From Dermatophilaceae bacterium Sec6.4 (GTDB taxonomy: Bacteria > Actinomycetota > Actinomycetes > Actinomycetales > Dermatophilaceae), in the NCBI GenBank assembly GCA_039636865.1, contig CP144172.1, positions 1,736,001-1,800,000 on the forward strand: a DNA stretch of 64,000 nucleotides. Direction: 5' to 3'. Below, piece by piece: positions 17,809 to 26,461 of this stretch. The notes under the pieces were generated by a model. The model saw only the letters and a list, made by a program, of their open reading frames with translations, was not told the origin of the DNA and ran no database searches. How positions within the stretch are numbered: position 1 is the first letter of the stretch; every line of letters begins with the position of its first letter. Made by a program: the position numbers and the translations under genes.

Positions 17809-19626
17809 TCAGGAAGGTTCCTGGTCTTGCGGGTGGGAATACGCGTGGCCTGAGGAAAGCTCCTCGGAACCACCGTGCAGGTGCTGGTCGAACTCGTCGC
17901 CGCCCTCGATCTCCAGGAGGTTGCCATCCTGGGGTGCCTCGATAGCCTCATGTGCGATGCCATCGTGGTGGGCTGCTGCGAGCTCAGCGGGCGTGACCGC
18001 TTCTATCCGATCACTGAAGTAGAAGTGCGACAACTTGGCCCGCACCTTGTCCTTGGCGATCTGACGACGGCCGACACCGTTGGAATCGGTTGCGGTCGGA
18101 GCTGCAATAGGCACATGTGACTCGTAGGAGACAAGCGCCCAGCGCTTCTCTGCCGACAATTCCTCGTGTGCTTCGAAGAAGCGGCCTTCGGCGGTCCGAA
18201 CCAGACGACCCGATTCTCTGCCGTGCAACACCAGGTCCCGATCACGACGTTGCAACGACATACAGATCCGTTTTGTGATCCAGAAGACGATGACCGGACC
18301 GACGAACAACAACACCCGGTTCGCATTGGTGATGTCGTTGATGGATAAGTGCAACGTAATTGCCATGATGTCGTTACCAGACGCCACCAGCAGCACGAAG
18401 TAGAACATGATGAAACCCATTCCGAGACCCGTGCGGGTCGGAGCGTTGCGCGGTCGGTCCAGAATGTGGTGTTCGCGGGTGTCCCCGGTGACCCACCGCT
18501 CAAGGAACGGATAGGCACCCATGACTCCGAACATCACCGGAATCAACAAGATCGCGCCCAGCATCACGTTGAAGCTGTATGTGTGCCCGAGCAAGGTGAA
18601 CTCGAAGAATCCCGGCGTGATGCGCAGTGCGCCGTCAGCGAATCCCATGTACCAGTCAGGCTGCGCGCCGGCGGTGACCATCGTCGGGTTGTACGGCCCG
18701 TAGGACCAGATCGGGTTGATCGTGAACAGCCCCGAGATGAGAGCCGTGATCCCGAAGACGATGAAGAAGAAGCCACCGGCCTTGGCCGTGTAGACGGGCA
18801 TCAGCTTGAAGCCGACGATGTTGTTGTTGGTGCGGCCGGGCCCGGGGTACTGGGTGTGCTTCTGCACCAGTAGCAGAATCATGTGCGCTGCAAACAGACC
18901 CATGAGGATGGCCGGCAGCAGCAGCACGTGGACCGTGAAAAGGCGAGGGATGATCGCGGAACCGGGGAATGCTCCGCCGAACACCATGTACGAGATGTAG
19001 CTGCCCAGCACTGGAATGGAGAGCATGAACCCCTGCGCGGCCCGGATACCGGTGCCTGAGAGCAGGTCATCCGGCAGCGAGTAGCCCGCGAATCCTTCGA
19101 TCATGGCGAGCATGAACAAGATCACGCCGATGACCCAGTTGATTTCGCGGGGCTTACGGAAAGCACCGGTGAAGAAGACACGGAACATGTGGCACATGAT
19201 CGCAATGACGAACATCAGAGCCGCCCAGTGGTGGATCTGACGAATCAGCAGACCACCCCGGATGTCCATCGAGATGTGCACAGTCGAAGCAAATGCTTCA
19301 CTGACTGTTTGGCCCTGCAGGGGAACATACGAGCCGTTGTAGACCGTCTCACCCATGCTGGGCACATACCAGAACGTCAGGAACGTCCCAGTGACGAGCA
19401 GGATGATGAGCGAGTACATGGCGACTTCACCGAGCATGAACGACCAGTGGTCTGGAAAGACCTTGTTCATGAGGTGGCGGATGCCTTTGGCTCCACCGGT
19501 ACGTTCGTCCATCCAGTTAGCGACACCGCCTACGGCGCCACCTCCGGATTTCTTCGGTGGGGTCGAGGTCTCGTCATCATCGCGTAGTGCGTTGGCGGGA
19601 CGGGGGGACTGTGCGTCTGCGGTCAT
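17809..19626 (-). CDS. qcrB: Cytochrome bc1 complex cytochrome b subunit
   Basis: 605-residue membrane subunit of the menaquinol:cytochrome c reductase. It binds two b-haems and both quinone sites; partners are QcrA and QcrC. Haem His pairs are in the second and fourth helices (RQIHHWAALMFVIAIMCHMFRVFFTG and HVLLLPAILMGLFAAHMILL). The conserved GWFP/PEWY-type loop at the Qo site appears as AQPDWYMGFADGALR. The long C-terminal extension of about 150 acidic/basic residues after the last helix is typical for actinobacteria. ATGA overlap with qcrA. QcrB is the target of imidazopyridine-type inhibitors in mycobacteria (established knowledge). Confidence 0.97.
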   Translation of the reverse strand: MTADAQSPRPANALRDDDETSTPPKKSGGGAVGGVANWMDERTGGAKGIRHLMNKVFPDHWSFMLGEVAMYSLIILLVTGTFLTFWYVPSMGETVYNGSYVPLQGQTVSEAFASTVHISMDIRGGLLIRQIHHWAALMFVIAIMCHMFRVFFTGAFRKPREINWVIGVILFMLAMIEGFAGYSLPDDLLSGTGIRAAQGFMLSIPVLGSYISYMVFGGAFPGSAIIPRLFTVHVLLLPAILMGLFAAHMILLLVQKHTQYPGPGRTNNNIVGFKLMPVYTAKAGGFFFIVFGITALISGLFTINPIWSYGPYNPTMVTAGAQPDWYMGFADGALRITPGFFEFTLLGHTYSFNVMLGAILLIPVMFGVMGAYPFLERWVTGDTREHHILDRPRNAPTRTGLGMGFIMFYFVLLVASGNDIMAITLHLSINDITNANRVLLFVGPVIVFWITKRICMSLQRRDRDLVLHGRESGRLVRTAEGRFFEAHEELSAEKRWALVSYESHVPIAAPTATDSNGVGRRQIAKDKVRAKLSHFYFSDRIEAVTPAELAAAHHDGIAHEAIEAPQDGNLLEIEGGDEFDQHLHGGSEELSSGHAYSHPQDQEPS

Positions 19627-20711
19627 GCGCGCTCCCAGAAGCTAGGACCGACGGGCTCTTGGAATCCTTGGTCAGCGACGATGTAACCCTCGTCGTCGAC
19701 CGAGATCTTCAGCTGGGGAAGCGGACGCTTCGCAGGGCCGAAGATAACGTTGCAGTCATTTGCCATGTCGAAAGTCGACTGGTGGCAGGGGCACAACATG
19801 TGGTGTGTCGTGTGCTCGTACAGTCCGACAGGACATCCGACGTGGGTGCAGATCCCGGAATAGGCGACCACACCCTGGATGCCCCAGTCCTTTTCTTTCT
19901 GGTTCTTGATCGTCTCTTCGCGCATGCTCACCAGGATCACTGCGGCTTTGACTTCCGCATCCTGCACATTGGGCACCTTGTCGATGCCCTCAGGAAGAAT
20001 GTGGAAGACGCTACCTATGGTGAGGTCCGAAAGCTTGATGGGCGTGAGCTCAGGATCGAGTAGGAGACGTCGTTTGCGACCGTTGATCCCTTTGTCCCAC
20101 AGCGTGGTGCTCAGATCATTGTGTGGAAGCGGTCCCAGGGAGCCGACGAGCTGTAGCCCGAGCGGAACAGCGAAGAGACCCAGGGCACCGCCGAGGGAGT
20201 ACTTGATCAGCGGGCGACGGGTCAGTTGCGACGACTCGGCGCTGTCCGTCAGGTGTTTGACCGTGCCGGCCCGGTCTTCATCCGAAGACCGCAAGGTGTG
20301 GCGTTCTTCGGTGACCTCCGTGTCGGACATCAGGGTCTTCGCCCAGTGCACGGTGCCCAGGCCAATGCACAGAAGTGACAGACCGAGAGAGACGCCCAGC
20401 CCCACGTTCAATGCTTTGGTGGATCCGATGAGCGGGAGGGTCACGACCTGTGAACTGTCGATCACGATGTAGGCGACGACAAAGAGCAGGGTCGCGATCA
20501 TCGAGATCCCGAACAGCGTTGCCACCTGCCGTTCATAGCGCCTGGCGGCTACCGGGTCGTCGTCTCCCATCCGGTGTACGTGTTCCGGAATTCCTGGGTT
20601 TTCGAACCGTGCCGGCAGTGCGTCGTGCTCGCCACCTACGTTGGCAACGGCCTTACCGGTGGCCGGTTCTTCACGAGCGTCGTTGTCGTGACTGGAAGAA
20701 ATCTCTGACAT
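19623..20711 (-). CDS. qcrA: Ubiquinol-cytochrome c reductase Rieske iron-sulfur subunit
   Basis: 362 residues with an actinobacterial three-helix N-terminal membrane region: about residues 66-86 (LFGISMIATLLFVVAYIVI), 104-124 and 175-195, preceded by an about 60-residue charged cytoplasmic lead. The 2Fe-2S motifs are intact near the C-terminus: CTHVGCPVG and CPCHQSTFD, giving two Cys and two His ligands plus the disulfide Cys pair. It moves electrons from quinol to cytochrome c. Its start overlaps the stop of qcrC (TGATG on the minus strand) and its stop overlaps qcrB. Confidence 0.97.
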   Translation of the reverse strand: MSEISSSHDNDAREEPATGKAVANVGGEHDALPARFENPGIPEHVHRMGDDDPVAARRYERQVATLFGISMIATLLFVVAYIVIDSSQVVTLPLIGSTKALNVGLGVSLGLSLLCIGLGTVHWAKTLMSDTEVTEERHTLRSSDEDRAGTVKHLTDSAESSQLTRRPLIKYSLGGALGLFAVPLGLQLVGSLGPLPHNDLSTTLWDKGINGRKRRLLLDPELTPIKLSDLTIGSVFHILPEGIDKVPNVQDAEVKAAVILVSMREETIKNQKEKDWGIQGVVAYSGICTHVGCPVGLYEHTTHHMLCPCHQSTFDMANDCNVIFGPAKRPLPQLKISVDDEGYIVADQGFQEPVGPSFWERA

Positions 20712-21493
20712 CAGGCTGCCTTCCGTCCGAGCCAGACCGCAGCGCCGATCATGAGACCGATGCCGATGGTCCAGGCGAACAATCCTTCGGTGACCGGGCC
20801 GAGATTGCCCAGGTCGTTACCACCCTGGCTCGGTGCGGTCTTGACGTTGTGGAGATACGCGATGATGTCTTTCTTGCTCTGCGGGGACAGGTTCTGGTCG
20901 TTGAAGATCGGCATCGACTGCGGACCTGACAGCATTGCTTCGTAGACCTGGCGACCGCTTGCAGGCATGACACTCGGCGCGTACTTGCCCCGGGTCAGGG
21001 CGCCACCGGCGCCGCTCACGTTGTGGCACATGGCGCAGTTGACCCGGAACAGTTCACCACCCTTGGCAATATTTCCTCCGAGGCTCGTGTACTCACTGGG
21101 AGGGATGCCGGGGCCGGGGCCCAGGGAAGCCACATAAGCCGCCAGTTGGGAGATTTCTTCCTTGGTGAACTGGACGTTCGGGTTGCGCTCGGCCTGTACG
21201 GCCGGATTGGCCAACGGCATCCGCCCACTGCTGACCTGGAAGTCGACGGCGGCTGCACCGACCCCGACGAGCGAGGGGTTGTTCGCGCGGCCATTGCCGT
21301 CCTGGCCGTGACACGTTGCGCAGTTGGCGAGGAAGATCTGCTTGCCGGCCGCGGCCTGCGTGGTGGATCCCTCCGCGGCACTGGCGTTCGTCGGTGCGAA
21401 GAGTGCATAGAGGCCGCCGGTGACGACCAGACCGAAGAGGAGTACCAGCACGAGCGATGCTGGGTGCCTACGGTGTGCTGCGAGCGAACTCAC
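20711..21493 (-). CDS. qcrC: Di-haem cytochrome c subunit of the bc1 complex
   Basis: 260 residues: an N-terminal membrane helix (LVLVLLFGLVVTGGLYALF), two c-type haem domains with CATCHGQDGNG near residue 57 and CAMCHNVSGAGG near 155, and a C-terminal anchoring helix (GLFAWTIGIGLMIGAAVWL). Two covalent haems replace the soluble cytochrome c, so electrons pass straight from the bc1 complex to CuA of CtaC, which is the basis of the bcc-aa3 supercomplex. GTG start at 21493; 55 bases separate it from ctaE. Confidence 0.97.
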   Translation of the reverse strand: MSSLAAHRRHPASLVLVLLFGLVVTGGLYALFAPTNASAAEGSTTQAAAGKQIFLANCATCHGQDGNGRANNPSLVGVGAAAVDFQVSSGRMPLANPAVQAERNPNVQFTKEEISQLAAYVASLGPGPGIPPSEYTSLGGNIAKGGELFRVNCAMCHNVSGAGGALTRGKYAPSVMPASGRQVYEAMLSGPQSMPIFNDQNLSPQSKKDIIAYLHNVKTAPSQGGNDLGNLGPVTEGLFAWTIGIGLMIGAAVWLGRKAA

Positions 21494-21548
21494 GGTGCGT
21501 AGTTCCTGTCGTCGAAGGAGGCGGCCGGGGTCCCGACTGTCGGATGCG

Positions 21549-22202
21549 TCATTTGAGGAGGTAGATCGTCGCGAACAGGGCTACCCAGACGACGTCAACA
21601 AAGTGCCAGTAGTAAGACGTGACAATGGCGCCGGTCGCTTGGTGGTGGGTGTACTTCTTGCTGGTGAAGGTGCGCCCGATGATCAGCAGGAACGCGATCA
21701 GACCGCCAGTCACGTGCAAGCCGTGGAAGCCGGTGGTGAGGTAGAACATCGAGCCGTAGGAGTCGGAGTTGAGGCTGATGCCGTCGCCGAACATGTTCGA
21801 ATATTCCAACACCTGACCGCTGACGAAGATCGCCCCGAAGATGTAGGTCAGGACGTACCACTCCCGCATGCCCCACTTCTTGAACTGGAGCAGGGTTCCC
21901 GTGCGTGCGGGGATTCCCTCTTCCGCCTTGAAGACGCCCAACTGGCACCACAACGACGACACCACCAGAACGGTGGTGTTGGCCGCGGCGTACGGCACGT
22001 CCAGGTGCGACGTGCGGTCCGCCCACAGAGGGCTGGCGACAGCGCGAATGGTGAAGTACATGGCGAAGAGTCCAGCGAAGAACATCAGCTCACTAGAGAG
22101 CCACACCATCGTTCCGACGGCGGTCATGTTGGGGCGAGTGACGGGTCCGTGACCTGCCGGAAGCCCTTGTTCGCTGGTCGTCGCAGTCGTTGTTGTGGCC
22201 AC
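21549..22202 (-). CDS. ctaE: Cytochrome c oxidase subunit III
   Basis: 217-residue membrane subunit of the aa3 oxidase, seven helices expected. Recognisable blocks are [23 protein letters not shown] near residue 33 and the C-terminal [19 protein letters not shown] and [19 protein letters not shown] segments. GTG start at 22202. It heads the minus-strand operon ctaE-qcrC-qcrA-qcrB, the arrangement seen in mycobacteria. The region upstream (22203-22421) is shared with the divergent receiver gene and must hold the operon promoter. Confidence 0.97.
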   Translation of the reverse strand: MATTTTATTSEQGLPAGHGPVTRPNMTAVGTMVWLSSELMFFAGLFAMYFTIRAVASPLWADRTSHLDVPYAAANTTVLVVSSLWCQLGVFKAEEGIPARTGTLLQFKKWGMREWYVLTYIFGAIFVSGQVLEYSNMFGDGISLNSDSYGSMFYLTTGFHGLHVTGGLIAFLLIIGRTFTSKKYTHHQATGAIVTSYYWHFVDVVWVALFATIYLLK

Positions 22203-22421
22203 CCGATCATTATGGCCCTACGACTTCCACAAGGACACGACCGACCCCTCGGGTGTTGCCGTCGAGGCGCCACAGCACGCGCAGAAACGGTGTCACGGCA
22301 CGGGTCCTGCAGTCGGGGAACATGAGTCGAGAGCAGGTCCACAGTGCACCGGCCGTCCTCGCTGCAAGAAACGCTGCGTGGCCGTGCGAGGTTCCCGCTC
22401 GTCATGAGTAGCATTCCAGGC

Positions 22422-22859
22422 ATGGCTGAGACCTCTAGATCACAGACCCCGCGGGCGATCAAAGTGTTGCTGTACAGCGACGACATCGCCACTCGTGACG
22501 CGGTGCGTATCGGGGTCGGCAAGCGACCCGCAAAGGACGTGCGTATCGAGTCCTGGCGTGAGTGCGCAACTGCTGCGGCCGTGATTGCTGCCGCTGACAA
22601 CGAAGCGCTCGACCTGCTGATCCTGGACGGTGAAGCCACCCCGGTCGGTGGGATGGGACTGACCAAACAGTTGAAGAACGAGATTTTTCAATGCCCGCCG
22701 ATCATCGTGCTCACCGGACGTCCCTCGGACGGTTGGTTGGCGTCGTGGTCCCAGGCGGATGCAGCGGTGTCCCACCCGATTGATCCCCTGGAGCTCAGCT
22801 CGACGATTGCGGCCGTCGCCCGTCGGCACGGTCGCCTCGTGACACCGACCGCAGGGTGA
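22422..22859 (+). CDS. Stand-alone response-regulator receiver-like protein
   Basis: About 145 residues: a receiver (REC) fold alone, with no DNA-binding domain. The opening strand IKVLLYSDDIATRDAVRIG carries the acidic pair, the expected phospho-acceptor Asp lies in LDLLILDGEATPVGGMG near residue 66, and the Thr/Lys end is PPIIVLTGRPSDGWLASWSQADAAVSHPIDP; the usual Lys of the last motif is replaced by His. Phosphorylation is therefore doubtful. ATG at 22422 is chosen; ATG at 22404 is an alternative. The stop overlaps the trpD start by four bases (GTGA). Confidence 0.78.
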   Translation: MAETSRSQTPRAIKVLLYSDDIATRDAVRIGVGKRPAKDVRIESWRECATAAAVIAAADNEALDLLILDGEATPVGGMGLTKQLKNEIFQCPPIIVLTGRPSDGWLASWSQADAAVSHPIDPLELSSTIAAVARRHGRLVTPTAG

Positions 22860-23947
22860 GTGTGCCCGACGCTCAGACCGACCGGAGCTGGCCCCGGCTG
22901 TTCACAGATCTGCTGAAAGGCAGCGACCTGTCGAGCGAGGACACGTCGTGGGCGATGGAGCAGATCATGGCCGGCGGTGCGTCTGCTGCCCAGGTCGCCG
23001 GGTTCCTCATCGCGTTGCGTGCGAAGGGCGAGACCGTGTCCGAAGTTCGCGGTCTGGCAGACACAATGCGCGAATTTGCGATTGCGATCAACGTGCCGGG
23101 CGAGACGCTGGACATTGTCGGGACAGGCGGCGACGGAGCACATACCGTCAATATCTCGACGATGTCGGCGATCGTGGCGGCGGGCGCGGGCGCACGGGTC
23201 GTCAAACACGGAAACCGGGCGTCGTCATCGTCCTCGGGGGCTGCCGACGTGCTGGAGGAACTGGGGTTGGCGCTGGATCTGCCCGCGCAGCGTGTTGGTG
23301 CGGTGGCGGTAGATGCCGGCATCACGTTCTGCTTCTCCCAGACGTTCCACCCCTCCATGCGCCATGCTGCGGTACCTCGACGGGAGCTGGGAGTTCCGAC
23401 CGCGTTCAATATTTTGGGACCACTGACCAACCCCGCCCGTCCGAAGTACTCCGCGGTCGGGTGCGCCGACTCACGCGTCGCCGACCTGATAGCCGGGGTG
23501 TTCGCGGATCGGGGTAGTGCGGCGGCGGTGTTTCGTGGTGACGACGGACTCGATGAACTCACCGTGGCAACGACATCGACGGTGCGATGGGTGCGAAACG
23601 GTCAGATCACGCTGCACCGCGTCGATCCGGGAGCCCTGGGAATTGCGACTGCCTCGGCCGACGCGCTGCGTGGTGGAGACGCAGCGCACAATGCAACAGT
23701 CGTGCACCGGGTACTGGCCGGTGCCGAAGGGCCGATACGCGATGCGGTGCTCTTGAACACCGGCATTGCGCTGTCGGTCGTCGGAAATGGCGGCCCTGGA
23801 CGTTACGGGGGACAGTCCTCATTCGAGGAGGCATTGCAGATCGGTGTCGATCGGGCCCGAACCGCCATAGACGACGGTTCGGCCGCGCGCGTCCTCGAGC
23901 AGTGGATCGCGATCACTCGAGACGGAGTGGACTCCTCGAGGCGCTGA
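22856..23947 (+). CDS. trpD: Anthranilate phosphoribosyltransferase
   Basis: Second step of tryptophan synthesis: joins anthranilate to PRPP. 363 residues. Motifs: the PRPP-binding loop DIVGTGGDGAHTVNIST near residue 84, KHGNRASSSSSGAADVLEELG near 117, FHPSMRHA near 162 for substrate, and GDDGLDELT near 226 for magnesium. The GTG at 22856 overlaps the receiver gene stop, so both are probably translated together. Other trp genes are absent nearby, as in mycobacteria where trpD also lies beside ctaE. Confidence 0.97.
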   Translation: MSVPDAQTDRSWPRLFTDLLKGSDLSSEDTSWAMEQIMAGGASAAQVAGFLIALRAKGETVSEVRGLADTMREFAIAINVPGETLDIVGTGGDGAHTVNISTMSAIVAAGAGARVVKHGNRASSSSSGAADVLEELGLALDLPAQRVGAVAVDAGITFCFSQTFHPSMRHAAVPRRELGVPTAFNILGPLTNPARPKYSAVGCADSRVADLIAGVFADRGSAAAVFRGDDGLDELTVATTSTVRWVRNGQITLHRVDPGALGIATASADALRGGDAAHNATVVHRVLAGAEGPIRDAVLLNTGIALSVVGNGGPGRYGGQSSFEEALQIGVDRARTAIDDGSAARVLEQWIAITRDGVDSSRR

Positions 23948-23987
23948 AGCCGCTGGGCCGAAGTGGCACTCAGTCGTTCAGGCTTGC

Positions 23988-24269
23988 TCAGTCGTCCAGG
24001 CCCAACGAGAAGCCTGCGCCCAGATCCCCGCTGGAGTACGTGCGGAACGCGATGTGGGTCTGCGACTCTCGCATCCCTCGAATCTTGTTGATCCGGTCCG
24101 CGATGACATCGGCAAGGTCCTCGTGGCGAGCAACCCGGACTATCGCGATCAGGTCGACATCACCGGTGGTGGAATAGACCTCAGTGACACCCGATATTTC
24201 AACGACTGCCTTCGCGACCTCTGGAATACGGTCGATGTCGGCTTTGATCATGACAATTGCTGAGATCAC
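23988..24269 (-). CDS. Stand-alone AsnC/Lrp-type ligand-binding (RAM) domain protein
   Basis: 93 residues covering only the regulation-of-amino-acid-metabolism domain of Lrp/AsnC regulators: AIVMIKADIDRIPEVAKAVVEISGVTEVYSTTGDVDLIAIVRV and the later LADVIADRINKIRGMRESQTHIAF. No helix-turn-helix precedes it. Proteins of this type bind amino acids and form ring-shaped oligomers in relatives; here it could modify a full Lrp regulator (inference). GTG start at 24269. It lies only 4 bases downstream of the exonuclease gene on the same strand and is likely cotranscribed. Confidence 0.88.
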   Translation of the reverse strand: MISAIVMIKADIDRIPEVAKAVVEISGVTEVYSTTGDVDLIAIVRVARHEDLADVIADRINKIRGMRESQTHIAFRTYSSGDLGAGFSLGLDD

Positions 24270-24273
24270 CGCA

Positions 24274-26058
24274 TCAGCTTAGAACGCTTCGGCGGTCCTC
24301 ACTTTCCAATCGGGCAGCGCCGTAAGGAGTGTCGTCGGTGATCTGCTTCAGCACGGACTCAAGACGCGTGCGGACCGATCCGGCACCGTGCACCGGGCAA
24401 CTCCATTGCCCGTCGATCCTGACAATCCGCACCCCCGCGGTCTCCAGCCAGCGCAGGATCTTCTCGGTCTCCTCCGGATGCGTCGCCGGCACCGGACCGC
24501 AGGGAGCAGCCACGATCTCTGCCATGGTCACCACACTGTCTATGTACGGCGTGGGATCGGCCCCGGGCGGACACAGGGTGGTGCCTGCGAGCTTTCCGTA
24601 TCGCACGCAGATCAGCTCCCACCCGCCGACCGCTGCCGGGCGGGCAGCAATCAGCTGCTGCGTGGTGGCAATCGGTGTCAACCGTTGATTACGGTCAGCG
24701 GCGCGGATCAGGACCACCATCCGGTCGCGAACCTGCGCTGCTTCCTCGAAGCGTTCCTGCTCGCAGAGTCGCTGCATCCGTTCGTCCAGAATCTGTGACA
24801 CAGCCCTGGCGTCGCCGCTGAACAGCTGGCCGACCTGGTTGGCAACTGCGGCGTAATCGAACACGCTCTGCTGGCCGGTGCACGGGGCGCCGCACCGGCC
24901 CATTTCCGCCAACACGCATGCGGTCGAACGGGACGTCGCGGTGAGTCGCTGGGTGCACTGCCGCAGTGGCACGGCCTCGTGGATGGCTGCTGCTGCCAGC
25001 TGAGCCAGCGCCTTGGATGCGAAAGGACCTGCATAGTGGGCGCCGTCCCCGCGCGTCTCTCGGACCACGGACAGCCGTGGAAAGGTCTCGACCGTCAGCT
25101 TTAGCCATACGCATCGTTCCGGATGGCGAGAGCGTCGGTTGAATCGCGGTTTGTGTTCGGCGATCAGCCGGAGTTCACGAACCTGAGCCTCCAGGACCGT
25201 CGCGCACACGATAGGTGTGACCGTTGCGGCGAGGCCGACCATCTGGGCCATCCGGGAGCGTTGCTCGCTCGCCGTGAAATAGCTGAGCACCCTCCTGCGG
25301 ATATCCACCGAGGTGCCGACGTACAGCACCCGTTCCCGATCGTCTTTGAAAACGTAGACGCCTGGTGCATGCGGGAGCCCGTCAGCAAGGAACCTCTTGC
25401 GGCGTTGCCGCGGATCGACGCGGCTGGTGAAGGAGGACAACTCCTCCAAGGTGTGGACTCCGAGGTTGCCCACCCGACCGATCAGCGCGTGCAGCACGTC
25501 GACGGTCGCCTGCGCGTCGTGCAACGCGCGGTGATCCGGGGTGGTCGCGGCACCGAAGAGCTGTGCCAGCGATCCCAGTTTGCGATTGGGCACCTCATCG
25601 TCGCCCACCAGATGTCGGGCCAGGTGGACCGTGTCGATCACGCGATGGTCGGGCCATGAATGACCCAGTCGCGCACAGTTGTTGCGCAGAAACCCGATAT
25701 CGAAGCGGGCGTTGTGGGCCACCAGAACACTTCCGGCGGCGAACTCCAGGAACGCGGGCAGGGCCGATTCGATGGTCGGTGCCGAAGCAACCATCGAATT
25801 GGTGATTCCTGTCAGGACCGCGATGAATGCGGGAATGGCGCTACCGGGATTGACAAGCGTCTGGAACTGTCCGAGCACTTCTCCGCCGCGAACCTTCACA
25901 GCGCCTATCTCGGTGATCCGGGAGGTGCTCGGATTGCTGCCGGTCGTCTCCAGGTCGACCACCACGAACGTGACGCCCGACAACGGGGTGCCGAGGTCCT
26001 CGAAAGCTGCCTGGAAGGGGTGGGCGTTTGCCATGTCCAGGACGGTAGGTGCCGGCAC
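24274..26058 (-). CDS. DEDDh 3'-5' exonuclease fused to UvrC-like GIY-YIG domain (Rv2191-like)
   Basis: 594 residues with two enzymes in one chain. Residues about 28-195: DnaQ/DEDDh exonuclease with VVDLETTGSNPSTSRITEIGAVKV (DxE), LVAHNARFDIGFL and HRALHDAQATVDVL (HxxxxD). Residues about 235-330: GIY-YIG nuclease (GVYVFKDDRERVLYVGTSVDIRRRV). After this comes a Cys cluster (ACVLAEMGRCGAPCTG) and a UvrB-binding-like region (RFEEAAQVRDRMVVL), as in UvrC. The UvrC RNase-H/endonuclease half is absent. Likely a Cho-like DNA repair nuclease. GTG at 26058; ATG at 26034 is an alternative start. Confidence 0.93.
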   Translation of the reverse strand: MPAPTVLDMANAHPFQAAFEDLGTPLSGVTFVVVDLETTGSNPSTSRITEIGAVKVRGGEVLGQFQTLVNPGSAIPAFIAVLTGITNSMVASAPTIESALPAFLEFAAGSVLVAHNARFDIGFLRNNCARLGHSWPDHRVIDTVHLARHLVGDDEVPNRKLGSLAQLFGAATTPDHRALHDAQATVDVLHALIGRVGNLGVHTLEELSSFTSRVDPRQRRKRFLADGLPHAPGVYVFKDDRERVLYVGTSVDIRRRVLSYFTASEQRSRMAQMVGLAATVTPIVCATVLEAQVRELRLIAEHKPRFNRRSRHPERCVWLKLTVETFPRLSVVRETRGDGAHYAGPFASKALAQLAAAAIHEAVPLRQCTQRLTATSRSTACVLAEMGRCGAPCTGQQSVFDYAAVANQVGQLFSGDARAVSQILDERMQRLCEQERFEEAAQVRDRMVVLIRAADRNQRLTPIATTQQLIAARPAAVGGWELICVRYGKLAGTTLCPPGADPTPYIDSVVTMAEIVAAPCGPVPATHPEETEKILRWLETAGVRIVRIDGQWSCPVHGAGSVRTRLESVLKQITDDTPYGAARLESEDRRSVLS

Positions 26059-26145
26059 CGACAGGCGGACCCGACGGCGGTCCGGAGGCGTTGTCGGACC
26101 CCGCAGTTAGCGTTTCGGGGAAGGACGACATGAAGGAGTAGTGAG

Positions 26146-26409
26146 ATGCACATCGATTGTGAAAGTTGCCCGGTGCGCGACCGGCATTGCGCCGACTGCA
26201 TGGTGACCGTGCTGCTGCAGATGCCCGTACCGCGTGCTGACCTGTTTCCCGCGGAAGCGGGCGGTCGCAATGAGGTGGGACTCACTGTGACGGAGCGGGA
26301 GAGAGCCGCATTGGATATTTTCGTCGACGCCGGGATGCTGAGTGCCAGCCAGGCGCGCGCCGCGCGCCCGGTCGCGGAACCGCTGGTCGGCCTACGCAGT
26401 ACCGGGTGA
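26146..26409 (+). CDS. Small protein with CxxC-x6-CxxC motif (87 aa)
   Basis: Conserved-looking small actinobacterial protein of unknown function. The first 18 residues, MHIDCESCPVRDRHCADC, hold four Cys spaced as CxxC, six residues, CxxC, which suggests a bound zinc or Fe-S cluster. The rest, TVTERERAALDIFVDAGMLSASQ, looks like a helix pair. ATG at 26146 follows AGGAGTAGTGAG. It is divergent from the exonuclease-UvrC gene (87-bp gap) and upstream of a lipoprotein gene, so both repair and surface roles are possible; I cannot choose. Confidence 0.75.
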   Translation: MHIDCESCPVRDRHCADCMVTVLLQMPVPRADLFPAEAGGRNEVGLTVTERERAALDIFVDAGMLSASQARAARPVAEPLVGLRSTG

Positions 26410-26461
26410 TGTCTGACCCGAGAGCGGAGTCAGCGCGATGACCCGCGCCTAGGCTCCTCAC

